Positions 36,941-46,508 of a stretch of DNA of 64,000 nt are shown one piece after another (the stretch's first letter is position 1; each line of letters begins with the position of its first letter). A model generated the notes under the pieces. It saw only the letters and a program-made list of their open reading frames with translations, was not told where the DNA came from and made no database searches. Both the position numbers and the translations under genes were made by a program. The stretch lies in the NCBI GenBank assembly GCA_022651005.1, contig JALCQD010000004.1, positions 172,016 to 236,015 on the forward strand, read 5' to 3'. Source of the DNA: Bifidobacteriaceae bacterium. GTDB lineage: Bacteria; Actinomycetota; Actinomycetes; Actinomycetales; Bifidobacteriaceae.

Positions 36941-37909
36941 ATGGCAGACGCAATCAATCCGGGAATTTCTCTGGCCGGGGCCGTGGACTTGAGCTCGCTC
37001 AAGCACAAGGTGGAGGCCCAGCCGGGTCAAGCGGGTGGTGCTCCCTCGGCCGGTAAATACGTTATCGATACCACGGAGTCGAGCTTCCAGGCGATGGTGG
37101 AGACGTCGACCACTTTCCCCGTTCTCGTATTTCTGTGGATTCCCACTGACGATCGCCTCTTCCCTCTGGCCACCAAGCTTGCCGATGCCGTCAACGCGCA
37201 GGAGGGCAAGATTCAGCTGTCCCGTATCGATATTGCGGCTAACCCGTCCATCGCTCAGGCTTTGCGTGTCAAGGGAGCTCCGGCGCTCTTCGGCCTGGTA
37301 GGCGGCCGTCCCATGCCGATTTTCCAGGGATTGCCATCGGATGAGGAGATTTCCGAAGTCATTGACAAGCTCATTCCTCAGGTTATTGCGCTCGCTCAAC
37401 AGTCGGGCGTCACAGGCAGCGCGCCGTTGGCTTCAGGTGGAGATGATTCCAACGATGGCGCCGCAGACGCCGATTCCGACAGCGCCGCAGCAGAGCAAGT
37501 TCCTCCCGCGCACGCGCAGGCGCACGCGCTCGCTGCACAAGGTGATTTTGCGGGCGCCGCTGCAGAGTACAAAAAGATTGTGGAGAAGGACGCCACGGAC
37601 GCGATTGCTCAGCGAGAGTATGCCAAGGCGAGCTTGTTGGCGCGGTCCGGAAGCACTGACGTGCGCGAGGCGCGTGCGGCGGCAGCGGAACGCCCTGACG
37701 ACCTCGAGGCCCAGCTTGCCGTTGCCGATGTTGACATGATTGGCGGCCAAGTGGAGGATGCTTTCGCGCGTCTGCTTGACTTTGCCGGCACTCATCGCGC
37801 CGACATGGATGCCGTGCGCGAGCGCCTCGTGTCGTACTTCCCGATGTGCCCGGCAGATGATGCGCGCGTCAAGCGTGCCCGTCGCCGCATCGCAACACTG
37901 ATGTACTGA
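36941..37909 (+). CDS. thioredoxin-fold/TPR protein (CnoX/YbbN-like), active-site cysteines absent
   Basis: The 322-aa protein has a thioredoxin fold at about residues 40-150. Where thioredoxins have WCGPC this one reads FLWIPTDDRL, so it has no CxxC redox site. KGAPALFGLVGGRPMP keeps the conserved cis-Pro region. An Asp/Ala-rich linker leads to a C-terminal TPR region (HAQAHALAAQGDFAGAAAEYKKI). This is the CnoX/YbbN layout, which holds unfolded clients and hands them to chaperones. GAGGTATGG gives a start site. It stands alone between two terminator regions. Confidence 0.8.
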   Translation: MADAINPGISLAGAVDLSSLKHKVEAQPGQAGGAPSAGKYVIDTTESSFQAMVETSTTFPVLVFLWIPTDDRLFPLATKLADAVNAQEGKIQLSRIDIAANPSIAQALRVKGAPALFGLVGGRPMPIFQGLPSDEEISEVIDKLIPQVIALAQQSGVTGSAPLASGGDDSNDGAADADSDSAAAEQVPPAHAQAHALAAQGDFAGAAAEYKKIVEKDATDAIAQREYAKASLLARSGSTDVREARAAAAERPDDLEAQLAVADVDMIGGQVEDAFARLLDFAGTHRADMDAVRERLVSYFPMCPADDARVKRARRRIATLMY

Positions 37910-37935
37910 AAGGTGTGGCTGAAAGGAATGTCCTT

Positions 37936-38628
37936 TCAGCTTGTATGCGGCATGTGCCGGTTGTGACCGAATCCCTGCAAAAAGTGTGGTCCGTTCGCCC
38001 CGAGCTCCTTTTCGAAGCTCTCCTGCCACTCGGAGAATGCGGCGTGGGCAAGGGCATCGTTGGAGAAACGCGTATCGTCGGTGATTTCCGTGGTGCAGAA
38101 CTGAGGAATTTCGAGATTCGTCACGGGGCCACTGCGTTCTGCCTCCGCGACGATGAGCGGGTAATTGTCTCCGCCGAAGACGTCCACGCTCCAGCCGTCT
38201 GAACCCAGCCACACCGAGTAGCGGTTCTTGACGATGGGGACGCCACCTCGCAATACCAGTTCGATGCCCACGCTGGGATCGATGGGGCGTTCGGCCTCGT
38301 ATCGCGTTCCACCAACCGCAGGTCCCTTCACAGTGACAAAGGCACGAGAGAAGCTACCACGCCATTTTTCGACGGTGTGCAATGCATCGGTATCGGGGGT
38401 CATGGTGACAGTGACTCTGCTGGATTGAAGTCTCACTCGTAATGCGAAATTATCTTCATGAACGAAGTAGCTCTGCACAATCAGCGCGGGAGGATTCTCG
38501 TTGCGCAGCTCCACGGGAAAGTCGCGGCAGTAGAAGCGGCGTTCGTACTCGAAATCGTTGGAATTATCGAAGTCGTCGAGCGTGGTGAGCGGATTGAACT
38601 CGTCGCTCGTGTGCGGGGCATTGGTCAT
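37936..38628 (-). CDS. CYTH-like domain protein
   Basis: The 230-aa protein starts with a short Asn/Asp-rich tail and then the motif EYERRF, a variant of the CYTH hallmark ExExK with Arg at the last position. Alternating beta strands follow (RVTVTMTPD, GIELVLRGGVPIVKNRYSVW, WSVDVFGGDNYPLIVAEAE), as expected for a triphosphate tunnel barrel. CYTH proteins act on triphosphates or polyphosphate. AGGAGG lies 6 bases before the ATG at 38628. Function of this member is unknown. Confidence 0.72.
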   Translation of the reverse strand: MTNAPHTSDEFNPLTTLDDFDNSNDFEYERRFYCRDFPVELRNENPPALIVQSYFVHEDNFALRVRLQSSRVTVTMTPDTDALHTVEKWRGSFSRAFVTVKGPAVGGTRYEAERPIDPSVGIELVLRGGVPIVKNRYSVWLGSDGWSVDVFGGDNYPLIVAEAERSGPVTNLEIPQFCTTEITDDTRFSNDALAHAAFSEWQESFEKELGANGPHFLQGFGHNRHMPHTS

Positions 38629-38754
38629 GGAAGGCCTCCTTACTAGAATCTTAGGGCACAAACGGCCATATTTGGGGCATTTTGGCACTTTTCTGCGTCT
38701 GGTTGGCTGGATGTAGTAACGTGAGGTGTTGCTGAGCTGGTATGAGCTGGCTCT

Positions 38755-38827
38755 GCGCTCGTAGCCCAATGGATAGAGCGTCTGCCTCCGGAGCAGAAGG
38801 TTGAGGGTTCGATCCCCTTCGAGCGCA
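38755..38827 (+). tRNA. tRNA-Arg (CCG)
   Basis: The 73-nt cloverleaf has a 7-bp acceptor stem (GCGCTCG/CGAGCGC), an anticodon loop CTCCGGA giving CCG, and a T loop GGTTCGATCC. CCA is not encoded. Confidence 0.92.
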
Positions 38828-38849
38828 CGACGTCGAATTGGAGATGATG

Positions 38850-39236
38850 ATGGCACAACTTGAAGCAATTTCTACCCCAGAGGCGCCTACTGCTCTCGGT
38901 GCATACAGCCAGGCAGTGGCGGCAAACGGATTCGTATTCGTGTCCGGACAACTGGGAATTAACCCCTCCACTGGTGAGCTTGCCGGTGAGACCGCGCAGG
39001 AGCAGGCCAAGCAGGCCCTCGCAAACATCGGCGCCATCCTCAAGCAGGCTGGCAGTGCCGTTGACCAGATTGTCAAGGTGACTATTTACCTTGCCAATGT
39101 TGACGATTTCAAGGCGGTTGATTCCGTGTACGCCAAGTTCATCGGGCCGGTGAAGCCCTCCCGCGTGGCTTTCGGCTCCAACGTGATCCCCAAGCCGGGT
39201 GCGCTCGTCGAGATTGAGGCCATCGCCGCTCTCTGA
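38850..39236 (+). CDS. ridA: RidA-family 2-iminobutanoate/2-iminopropanoate deaminase
   Basis: The 128-aa trimeric enzyme hydrolyses reactive enamine/imine intermediates released by PLP enzymes such as threonine dehydratase. The signature PSRVAFGSNVIPKPGALVEIE holds the catalytic Arg near residue 104 and the conserved Glu. GAYSQAV near the N-terminus is also typical. I chose the third of three consecutive ATG codons (38850) by its spacing from GGAG. It begins 22 bases after tRNA-Arg. Confidence 0.93.
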   Translation: MAQLEAISTPEAPTALGAYSQAVAANGFVFVSGQLGINPSTGELAGETAQEQAKQALANIGAILKQAGSAVDQIVKVTIYLANVDDFKAVDSVYAKFIGPVKPSRVAFGSNVIPKPGALVEIEAIAAL

Positions 39237-39266
39237 GGCGTTCCTGAGTTCCAGGCTGTTTTTGTT

Positions 39267-39315
39267 ATTCGTCCGCGTAATGTGAGTCAACCATTACGCG
39301 GACGAATTATTTTTT
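39267..39315 (+). terminator. Rho-independent terminator after ridA
   Basis: The arms ATTCGTCCGCGTAATG and its exact complement (16 bp) enclose a 9-base loop, followed by TATTTTTTG. Confidence 0.92.
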
Positions 39316-39372
39316 GAGTCGGCGCGCACACCGGAGTGTGGCCGGCCGGAGTGCGGGTGTCAGAGTTTCTAT

Positions 39373-39378
39373 TAGACT
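39373..39378 (+). promoter_or_regulatory. -10 box of a probable leaderless argS transcript
   Basis: TAGACT lies exactly 7 bases before the argS ATG at 39386, with no Shine-Dalgarno sequence between. Confidence 0.5.
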
Positions 39379-39385
39379 GGGCAGA

Positions 39386-41161
39386 ATGAGTCCTGAAGCG
39401 CTGAGCAGCCTTATCCAAAAAATCGTTCATACCCTCGTCTCCGACGGCAATGCCGGCAATCTCACCGAAGATCAGATTCCAGACGCCGCCTCGTTACCGG
39501 TTATGCGCCCCAAAGATCGTGCCCACGGAGATTGGGCGAGCAACGTAGCTCTCCAGCTGGGCAAGAAGGCCGGCATGGCGCCGCGTCAGTTTGCGGAGGC
39601 CATCGCCGAGCAGCTGCGTGCGGATGAAGGCATCTCTTCCGTAGAGATCGCAGGCCCCGGCTTCATCAATATCACCTTGAACGCCGCGTCTGCCGCGGCC
39701 GTCATAGACACCATCTCCGAACAAGGGGAGGGTTTCGGGAAGAACGGTCATCTGGGTGGCAAGACGTTGAATCTCGAGTTCGTCTCTGCCAATCCCACAG
39801 GGCCGATCCACATCGGTGGTGTGCGTTGGGCTGCCGTGGGTGATTCCATGGCACGTGTTCTGGAAGCCAACGGTGCCACGGTGGTGCGCGAATACTATTT
39901 CAACGATCACGGCACGCAGATTGACCGCTTTGCTAAGTCGCTTGTGGCGGCGGCGCACAACGAGCCAACTCCCGAGGACGGCTACAAGGGAACGTACATC
40001 AACGACATTGCCCAGCGCGTCGTAGACGAGGCGAGCAAGGACGGTCTCGACGTTCTGTCGCTGCCACGCGTCGCGGGAGAGGACGGCGAGGGTGACTCCG
40101 CACAGCGCGAGGAATTCCGCAAGCGCGCAGTCCCCATGATGTTCTCTGAGATCCAACAGTCCATGAAGGACTTCCGCGTCAACTACGACGTGTGGTTCCA
40201 CGAGAACAGCCTGTATCAAGACGGCGAGGTCGACCGCGCCATTGCGCAGCTACGTGCCAAGGGCAACATCTACGAGAAAGACGGTGCCACGTGGCTTGCC
40301 TCCACTAAGTTCGGAGACGACAAGGACCGCGTCATCATCAAGTCGGATGGCAATGCAGCCTACTTTGCGGCGGACTTGGCGTACTACCTCAACAAACGCC
40401 ACCGTGCCACCAACCCGTGTGATGTGGCCATCTACATGCTGGGTGCCGACCATCATGGCTACATCGGCCGCATGATGGCAATGTGCGCCGCGTTCGGAGA
40501 CAAGCCCGGAGAGAACATGCAGATTCTCATCGGCCAGCTCGTCAACGTGATGAAGAACGGCGAAGCGGTACGCATGAGCAAGCGCGCAGGCAACGTCGTC
40601 ACCATCGACGATCTCGTGGAAGCCGTCGGGGTGGATGCGGCGCGCTACTCGCTCGCCCGCTCTGATTACAACCAGTCCATCGATATTGATCTCGATCTAC
40701 TGGCGTCCCATACCAATGAGAATCCTGTGTACTACGTGCAGTATGCGCATGCCCGCTCCAAGAACGTGGATCGTAATGCAGCGGCGGCCTCCATCACTGT
40801 GCAAGGTGCCGACCTTGCGCTGCTCGATACCGAGGCGGATTCTGAGCTGCTGGCACAGATCGCGTTGTACCCGAGCGTTGTCACCACAGCGGGAGACCTG
40901 CGCGAGCCGCATCGCATTGCGCACTATCTGGAAGACCTCGCCGGCCGCTACCACAAGTGGTATGCCGCCGAGCGCGTTGTGCCCCTCAGTCTCACTCCTG
41001 CCCAGTCGCGCGGTGACGACGACGCAACAGCGCACGCCGACATCGCAAAGAATCCGGCACCCGCTCGCGCCGCTGCACGCCTCAGGCTCAACGACGCCGC
41101 TCAGCAGGTCATTGCGAACGGGTTGGCATTGTTGGGTGTCACTGCTCCCGACAAGATGTGA
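39386..41161 (+). CDS. argS: arginyl-tRNA synthetase
   Basis: The 591-aa class I enzyme charges tRNA-Arg. The HIGH-type site is SANPTGPIHIGG, and the KMSKS-type loop reads VRMSKRAGNVVTIDD. The N-terminal ArgRS domain (residues 1-100) and the C-terminal DALR anticodon-binding domain frame the core. I chose the ATG at 39386, since the 24 upstream in-frame codons look non-coding and a TANNNT box sits 7 bases before it. A tRNA-Arg gene lies 0.6 kb upstream. lysA follows 55 bases after the stop, the argS-lysA order known from other Actinobacteria. Confidence 0.95.
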   Translation: MSPEALSSLIQKIVHTLVSDGNAGNLTEDQIPDAASLPVMRPKDRAHGDWASNVALQLGKKAGMAPRQFAEAIAEQLRADEGISSVEIAGPGFINITLNAASAAAVIDTISEQGEGFGKNGHLGGKTLNLEFVSANPTGPIHIGGVRWAAVGDSMARVLEANGATVVREYYFNDHGTQIDRFAKSLVAAAHNEPTPEDGYKGTYINDIAQRVVDEASKDGLDVLSLPRVAGEDGEGDSAQREEFRKRAVPMMFSEIQQSMKDFRVNYDVWFHENSLYQDGEVDRAIAQLRAKGNIYEKDGATWLASTKFGDDKDRVIIKSDGNAAYFAADLAYYLNKRHRATNPCDVAIYMLGADHHGYIGRMMAMCAAFGDKPGENMQILIGQLVNVMKNGEAVRMSKRAGNVVTIDDLVEAVGVDAARYSLARSDYNQSIDIDLDLLASHTNENPVYYVQYAHARSKNVDRNAAAASITVQGADLALLDTEADSELLAQIALYPSVVTTAGDLREPHRIAHYLEDLAGRYHKWYAAERVVPLSLTPAQSRGDDDATAHADIAKNPAPARAAARLRLNDAAQQVIANGLALLGVTAPDKM

Positions 41162-41240
41162 CCATAACTGACCGCGACTGGCCGAAACCGACCGAGACGA
41201 CGCGACCAATGTAGTTGTGACGACGCGAAAGAAGAATTTT

Positions 41241-42701
41241 ATGAGTGATACCGGATTGTCCCAAATTTGGCCTGCGGCGGCTCGCCGCGCTGACGATGGC
41301 GTGCTGAGCCTCCATGGTCTTACAGCCGCTCAGCTGTGCGGCTCGTTTGGCTCGCCTCTTTATGTGATGGATCTCGACGAGGTTGTGACGCGCGCCCGCA
41401 CCTTCCGCGACGCAGCGGCGAGGGCATTTTCCACGTCGACCACCTCGGTGAGCTTTGCCGGCAAGGCATTTCTCAGCAAGGAGATTGTGCGTCTGCTTGT
41501 GGGCGAAGGCCTTCACGTGGACACATGCACTCTCGGTGAGATGCGCATTGCGCTCGCCGGAGGTGCGGTGGGACGCAGCCTTGTGCTGCACGGAAATAAC
41601 AAGTCGGACGAGGAGATCGAGCTCGCCGTGGCCAACGACTTCGGCAAAATCGTCGTCGATTCCGCCGATGAGCCAGAGCGCATCGCCGCCATCGCTCGGC
41701 GTTTGGGAAAGCGCGCTCGGGTGATGGTGCGCGTGACCACGGGCATTCATGCGGGCGGTCACGAATACATCTCCACGGCTCACGAGGACCAGAAGTTTGG
41801 CATTCCGCTCCTTCCCGCGGGCGCAGCCGCCAACGATGCCACAGCGGCGTCCCTCAGCATGGACACTGTGGCCAGTGGTCCGGCGCTCGCCGTTCTGAAA
41901 GATATCCTCGCCCGTTCAGAAGATCTGGAGCTCGTGGGAATCCACTCGCACATCGGTTCTCAGATTCATTCGGCCGACGCCTTCATCGAGGCCGCTCAGC
42001 GCGTGCTGCGTCTGCGGGAGGCCTTCTGGGCCACCGACGGTTTCGTGCTTCCCGAAGTGGATCTCGGCGGCGGTTACTCCGTGGCCTATCTCGACGACGA
42101 CGAGTCAATGGATATTCAGACAACACTTGATGCCATCGCCGACGCCATGCGCACAGAAAGCCAGAAATCTGGCCTGCCCATGCCTGTGGTGTCATTCGAG
42201 CCAGGGCGATGGATCGTGGCGCCCGCCGGCATCAGCGTGTACACAGTGGGAACGGTGAAGCCCGTTCATCTGAGCGACGGAAGTACTCGCACTTATGTCT
42301 CCGTCGACGGCGGCATGAGCGACAACATTCGACCCGCACTCTATGGCGCGGATTACACAGCGGTTCTCGCCAACCGCTCAGGCGCTGCGGAGACCATGCA
42401 TGCCCGCATTGTGGGACTGCATTGCGAGTCCGGAGACATTCTTGTTCATGATGTGGAGTTGCCAGCAGATGTCCGTCGCGGCGACATTGTGGCGATTCCT
42501 GTTACGGGAGCGTATGGACGCACCATGGCGAGCAATTACAACCAGGCGTTGCGTCCAGCCGTCATTGCCGTCAGCAGTTCCGATAATGAGGGCTCAGAAC
42601 ATATGTCTGATGCGCCGCGTCTTTTGAGTGAGCACGGGGAGGCGCACGTGATGTTGCGACGCGACACCATTGCGGATCTTCTGTCCCTCGATCTGGGCTG
42701 A
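41241..42701 (+). CDS. lysA: diaminopimelate decarboxylase
   Basis: This 486-aa PLP enzyme decarboxylates meso-diaminopimelate to L-lysine, the last step of lysine synthesis. The PLP-binding Lys75 is in SFAGKAFLSK. GIHSHIGSQIH, the glycine-rich PEVDLGGGYSVAY, EPGRWIVAPAG, and the partner-chain CESGDI with its Cys are all in order. I chose the ATG at 41241, but a GTG at 41217 in the same frame is also possible. It is co-directional with argS and hom; it draws on the DAP made by dapE and ddh, both encoded in this window. Confidence 0.93.
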   Translation: MSDTGLSQIWPAAARRADDGVLSLHGLTAAQLCGSFGSPLYVMDLDEVVTRARTFRDAAARAFSTSTTSVSFAGKAFLSKEIVRLLVGEGLHVDTCTLGEMRIALAGGAVGRSLVLHGNNKSDEEIELAVANDFGKIVVDSADEPERIAAIARRLGKRARVMVRVTTGIHAGGHEYISTAHEDQKFGIPLLPAGAAANDATAASLSMDTVASGPALAVLKDILARSEDLELVGIHSHIGSQIHSADAFIEAAQRVLRLREAFWATDGFVLPEVDLGGGYSVAYLDDDESMDIQTTLDAIADAMRTESQKSGLPMPVVSFEPGRWIVAPAGISVYTVGTVKPVHLSDGSTRTYVSVDGGMSDNIRPALYGADYTAVLANRSGAAETMHARIVGLHCESGDILVHDVELPADVRRGDIVAIPVTGAYGRTMASNYNQALRPAVIAVSSSDNEGSEHMSDAPRLLSEHGEAHVMLRRDTIADLLSLDLG

Positions 42702-42786
42702 TAAGGTCTCAGCTCTGTCGACCACTGGGAACGCAACGTCTCAGAGTACGTCGTAGTATGACAACAGAACCAATGAAGGGGGTTGT

Positions 42787-44100
42787 ATGCGCATCGCTGC
42801 ATCGCCGAAAGATTCCACTACGCCCATTCGCGTCGCCCTATTGGGTGCGGGAACGGTCGGCTCTCAGACTGCGAGACTTCTCATTGAGCAGTCGGCGGAT
42901 CTCTCCGCGCGCATTGGCAGACCTCTCGAGCTTGTTGGCATAGCGGTTCTCGATCCCTCCGTCGTGACGGATCCCTGGATCGATAAGTCGCTGTTGACGA
43001 CTGATACCAAGGGCTTGGCGCAGCGTGCCGACATCGTCATCGAGCTCATTGGCGGCATTGAGCCCGCACGCACCTTTGTGCTGACGGCTCTCACCTCTGG
43101 CGCTTCCGTCGTGACCGCGAACAAGGCGCTGCTTGCCACGCACGGCCCCGAGCTGTACAAGGCGGCGGCAGACAACGGCGTGGATATCTACTTTGAGGCG
43201 GCTGTTGGCGGTGCCATTCCGATTGTGCGGCCGTTGCGCGAATCGCTCGTGGGAGACCGCGTAAACCGCGTTATGGGCATTGTCAATGGAACGACGAACT
43301 ACATTCTCGATGAGATGACCACGCGTGGCATTTCCTTTGACGAAGCTCTGAAGGACGCGCAATCCAAGGGATTTGCAGAGGCGGATCCCACGGCAGATGT
43401 CGAAGGAATCGACGCCGCCGCCAAGGCCGCCATCATCGCCTGCCTCTCCTTCCATACCGACGTGCGCTTGGACAACGTTCGCACGGAAGGCATCTCGCAC
43501 ATCGATGCCGGTGATATTGCCGCCGCTACCGCACTTCATCGTGTCATAAAGCTACTCGCGGTGGTGTCGCGTACCGATAAGGGGATCACCGCCGGCGTGT
43601 ATCCCGCCATGATTCCTTTGGACCACCCGCTTGCAGCTGTGCATGGCAGCTTCAACGCTGTGTTCGTGGAGGCCGAGGCGGCACAGGACCTCATGTTCTA
43701 CGGCCGTGGCGCAGGCGGCGCTCCGACGGCTTCTGCCGTGGTGGGAGACGTCGTGAGTGAGGCTCGCCATCTGGCGCACGGAAGCCTGGGGCCTGACATC
43801 CCTCTGTATGCAAACCTGCCGATTCTCAGCGGAGATGAGGACACGTCGAGCTTCGTGATGCGTGTGCTCGTTCTTGACGAGCCCGGCGTTCTGGCGAAGG
43901 TGTCTCAGACCTTTGCCAATCATGGCATCAGCATCAAGGCTGTCACCCAGCTCCAGCTCAAGGACAAGAACGGATACAACGAATTGTGGATCACCACGCA
44001 TGTGGTATCGGAAAAGTCAGTTCATGAGACGGCAGAGGATCTCGATAACCTCGTACCGATACAATCCGTTATATCAATCATGCGCATTTTCGAGGATTGA
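42787..44100 (+). CDS. hom: homoserine dehydrogenase with ACT domain
   Basis: The 437-aa enzyme reduces aspartate semialdehyde to homoserine, the branch point to threonine and methionine. It has an N-terminal NAD(P) motif LLGAGTVGSQT, the catalytic-domain signature NRVMGIVNGTTNYILDEM, ANKALLATHG, and a C-terminal ACT regulatory domain from about residue 357 (VLDEPGVLAKVSQTFANHGI). The ACT domain suggests feedback control by threonine. AAGGGGGTTGT precedes the ATG. thrC follows with 63 bases between. Confidence 0.95.
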   Translation: MRIAASPKDSTTPIRVALLGAGTVGSQTARLLIEQSADLSARIGRPLELVGIAVLDPSVVTDPWIDKSLLTTDTKGLAQRADIVIELIGGIEPARTFVLTALTSGASVVTANKALLATHGPELYKAAADNGVDIYFEAAVGGAIPIVRPLRESLVGDRVNRVMGIVNGTTNYILDEMTTRGISFDEALKDAQSKGFAEADPTADVEGIDAAAKAAIIACLSFHTDVRLDNVRTEGISHIDAGDIAAATALHRVIKLLAVVSRTDKGITAGVYPAMIPLDHPLAAVHGSFNAVFVEAEAAQDLMFYGRGAGGAPTASAVVGDVVSEARHLAHGSLGPDIPLYANLPILSGDEDTSSFVMRVLVLDEPGVLAKVSQTFANHGISIKAVTQLQLKDKNGYNELWITTHVVSEKSVHETAEDLDNLVPIQSVISIMRIFED

Positions 44101-44163
44101 TAGTGGTAGTGATAGTGGCAGTCGGTGGAAGTAAATGCTCAGGAAGTAAGTGAAGGGATAACT

Positions 44164-45249
44164 ATGGCACACATCTGGCAAGGTCTTCTGAAGGAATACG
44201 AAGCATATATGCCCGACTATCTCAAGGCCACCACCTTGGGAGACGCGCTCGTCACCATGCGTGAGGGCAGCACTCCTTTCCTGCGCGCTACCTTCCTTGA
44301 GGAGATCACGGGCGCCGCTCGCGTGTACGTCAAGTACGAGGGTGTGAATCCTACCGGTTCATTCAAGGATCGCGGCATGACCTCTGCCATGAGCAACGCC
44401 AAGGCCAAGGGTGCTAAGGCCGTCGTGTGCGCCTCCACGGGCAACACGTCTGCGTCCGCGTCTGCGTACGCAGTGCGCGCCGGTCTCAAGTGCGCCGTCC
44501 TCGTTCCCGACGGAAAAATCGCCATGGGTAAGCTCTCCCAGGCCATCGCAGCCGGCGCCCATCTGCTGCAGGTGGAGGGAAACTTTGACGACTGCCTCGA
44601 CCTTGCGCGCAAGCTGAGCGCTGACTATCCCATCGAGCTTGTCAACTCCGTGAACCCTGCCCGCATCGAGGGCCAAAAGACCGCAAGCTTTGAAATCGTC
44701 GACGAGCTCGGTGACGCTCCCGACATCCACTGCCTTCCCGTGGGCAATGCGGGAAACATCACCGCGTACTGGAAGGGCTTCAAGGAATACAAGGAAGCCG
44801 GTCAGTCCACGAAACTTCCGAAGATGTGGGGCTTCCAGGCGGCGGGTGCGGCTCCGATTGTGGAGGGCCACGTCATCGAACATCCTGAGACCATTGCCAC
44901 CGCTATTCGTATCGGCAATCCTGCATCATGGAAGAAGGCGGAGGTTGCCCGTGACGAGTCCCACGGCTTGATTGACAAGGTCACAGACGAAGAGATTCTC
45001 GCCGCGCATAAGTTGCTGAGCACGAAGGCGGGCATTTTTGTGGAGCCGGCGTCGGCTGCGGGCGTCGCGGGCCTCATCAAGAAGGCGAAGGAAGGAATGG
45101 TGCCTGCCGGATCTACCATTTCCATCACTGTGACCGGCCACGGACTGAAAGATCCGCAGTGGGCCGTTCATGGTCTCGACGGAGTGGAAGTCAGCCCTAC
45201 CAAGGTTCCCGTGGACGCAAAGGCTGCAGCCGATATTCTGGGGCTGTGA
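44164..45249 (+). CDS. thrC: threonine synthase
   Basis: The 361-aa PLP enzyme converts O-phosphohomoserine to threonine. PLP-binding Lys68 is in [11 protein letters not shown], and the phosphate-binding glycine loop is PVGNAGN. The length is of the short bacterial/plant-like fold type II form, not the 430-aa form of E. coli. I chose the ATG at 44164 with GAAGGGATAACT upstream. It sits between hom and thrB; a terminator-like hairpin lies between it and thrB. Confidence 0.94.
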   Translation: MAHIWQGLLKEYEAYMPDYLKATTLGDALVTMREGSTPFLRATFLEEITGAARVYVKYEGVNPTGSFKDRGMTSAMSNAKAKGAKAVVCASTGNTSASASAYAVRAGLKCAVLVPDGKIAMGKLSQAIAAGAHLLQVEGNFDDCLDLARKLSADYPIELVNSVNPARIEGQKTASFEIVDELGDAPDIHCLPVGNAGNITAYWKGFKEYKEAGQSTKLPKMWGFQAAGAAPIVEGHVIEHPETIATAIRIGNPASWKKAEVARDESHGLIDKVTDEEILAAHKLLSTKAGIFVEPASAAGVAGLIKKAKEGMVPAGSTISITVTGHGLKDPQWAVHGLDGVEVSPTKVPVDAKAAADILGL

Positions 45250-45321
45250 GTCTATCTATCAGAGGGGTAAGCCGCACATCGGCGGAAAGCTGACTGCGCG
45301 GCAAGGTGTGTGAAGCTCTCA

Positions 45322-45371
45322 GGCTGGCACGTGCGGCGGGCAGGATGCCCGGCTGGAAGTGCCAGCCTTTT
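45322..45371 (+). terminator. terminator or attenuator between thrC and thrB
   Basis: GGCTGGCAC (45322-45330) pairs with GTGCCAGCC (45359-45367) around an inner GCCGGGCA-type helix, followed by TTTT. It sits upstream of thrB, so it may stop thrC transcripts or attenuate thrB. No leader peptide of Thr codons was seen. Confidence 0.7.
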
Positions 45372-45455
45372 CGCATGCAGAGCCTCCCAAGGTCAGCGCA
45401 GTGGTCTTTTATGTGGTCTTTATAGAGAATGCCGTACGGAGGAAAGAGGTGCATC

Positions 45456-46508
45456 GTGCAGTATGAGCAGGATTGCGTGAAGGTGTCGGTTCCCGCCACG
45501 AGTGCGAATCTCGGTCCAGGCTTTGATGCCATGGGCCTGTCTCTGGGCGTGCGTGACGAGATCACTGTCGAGGCGTTGGCGTCTCCCGATACCATCATCA
45601 CCATCTTTGGTGAGGGGCATGACTACCTTCCGCACGACGAACGCCATCTCATCGTGCAGGCGTTGCGTCAAACGCAAGAAGTGCTGGGACTGCCGCAAAC
45701 AGGCATCAGACTTGAGGCGCACAACCGCATCCCGCAGTCGCGAGGCATGGGATCCTCTGCATCGGCCATTGTGGCGGGTGTGGCGGCGGCAGTGGCATTC
45801 TCGGGCCGCACAGACCTGGATAAGGACTTTATTTTCAACGTTGCCGCGCAGATGGAGGGACATCCCGACAACGTGGCGCCCGCAGTGTACGGCGGCCTGA
45901 CGGTGTCGTGGAACTTTGACCCCGCTTCTGACATTCCGGTGTCAGTTCTCGACGGCGAGGCAGAGGGAGAGACGGGGACGGCTATCTATCGGCCTCTTCC
46001 GCAGATCTTTGGCGCGTACACGCAGGGCTTCCACAGTGTGCGCTATCCGGTGGATGGGTCGGTGCATGTGTATGTCTTCGTTCCGCAGGCAACCCTGTCC
46101 ACAAAGACGGCCCGCACGGTTCTTCCCGATGCGGTTCCCTATGCAGATGCGTTGCGCAACGTCTCGCGCGCAGCTCTGCTTCCCGCGGTTCTGGGGGCAA
46201 CGCCTACAGCGCAAAGTAACGCGCTGCTGTTCAATGCGACGCAGGATTGGTTGCATCAGAATTATCGGCGAGACCTGTACCCCGATTCGTGGCAGCTGAT
46301 GACTCATCTGCGCTCGCGCGGCTACGCCTCCACGATTTCTGGAGCGGGTCCGTGCGTGCTTGTGCTGCACAGCGGAGAGGCAGAAGAACAATTACGTGAC
46401 ATCGCAGAGCGCGAATGGCTTTCGAGCGGTCGTTGGAGAATGCTTCCTGTGGCCATTGATTCCGAAGGCGTGCGCGTCTCCAAAACGGTGTCAAAGGAGG
46501 AAATGTGA
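45456..46508 (+). CDS. thrB: homoserine kinase
   Basis: The 350-aa GHMP-family kinase phosphorylates homoserine for ThrC. It has the N-terminal VPATSANLGPGFDAMGLSL and the GHMP ATP-binding motif QSRGMGSSASAIVAG, and near the C-terminus ISGAGPCVLVL. I chose the GTG at 45456, with GGAGGAAAGAGG upstream, over the ATG at 45429, which would add residues not typical of the family. The stop overlaps the start of the Maf-NUDIX gene (ATGTGA), so the two are co-translated. Confidence 0.93.
   Translation: MQYEQDCVKVSVPATSANLGPGFDAMGLSLGVRDEITVEALASPDTIITIFGEGHDYLPHDERHLIVQALRQTQEVLGLPQTGIRLEAHNRIPQSRGMGSSASAIVAGVAAAVAFSGRTDLDKDFIFNVAAQMEGHPDNVAPAVYGGLTVSWNFDPASDIPVSVLDGEAEGETGTAIYRPLPQIFGAYTQGFHSVRYPVDGSVHVYVFVPQATLSTKTARTVLPDAVPYADALRNVSRAALLPAVLGATPTAQSNALLFNATQDWLHQNYRRDLYPDSWQLMTHLRSRGYASTISGAGPCVLVLHSGEAEEQLRDIAEREWLSSGRWRMLPVAIDSEGVRVSKTVSKEEM

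Noticed and set aside
45250..45455. Threonine attenuator leader peptide before thrB
   Set aside because: The hairpin resembles an attenuator, but no short frame rich in Thr or Ile codons precedes it.
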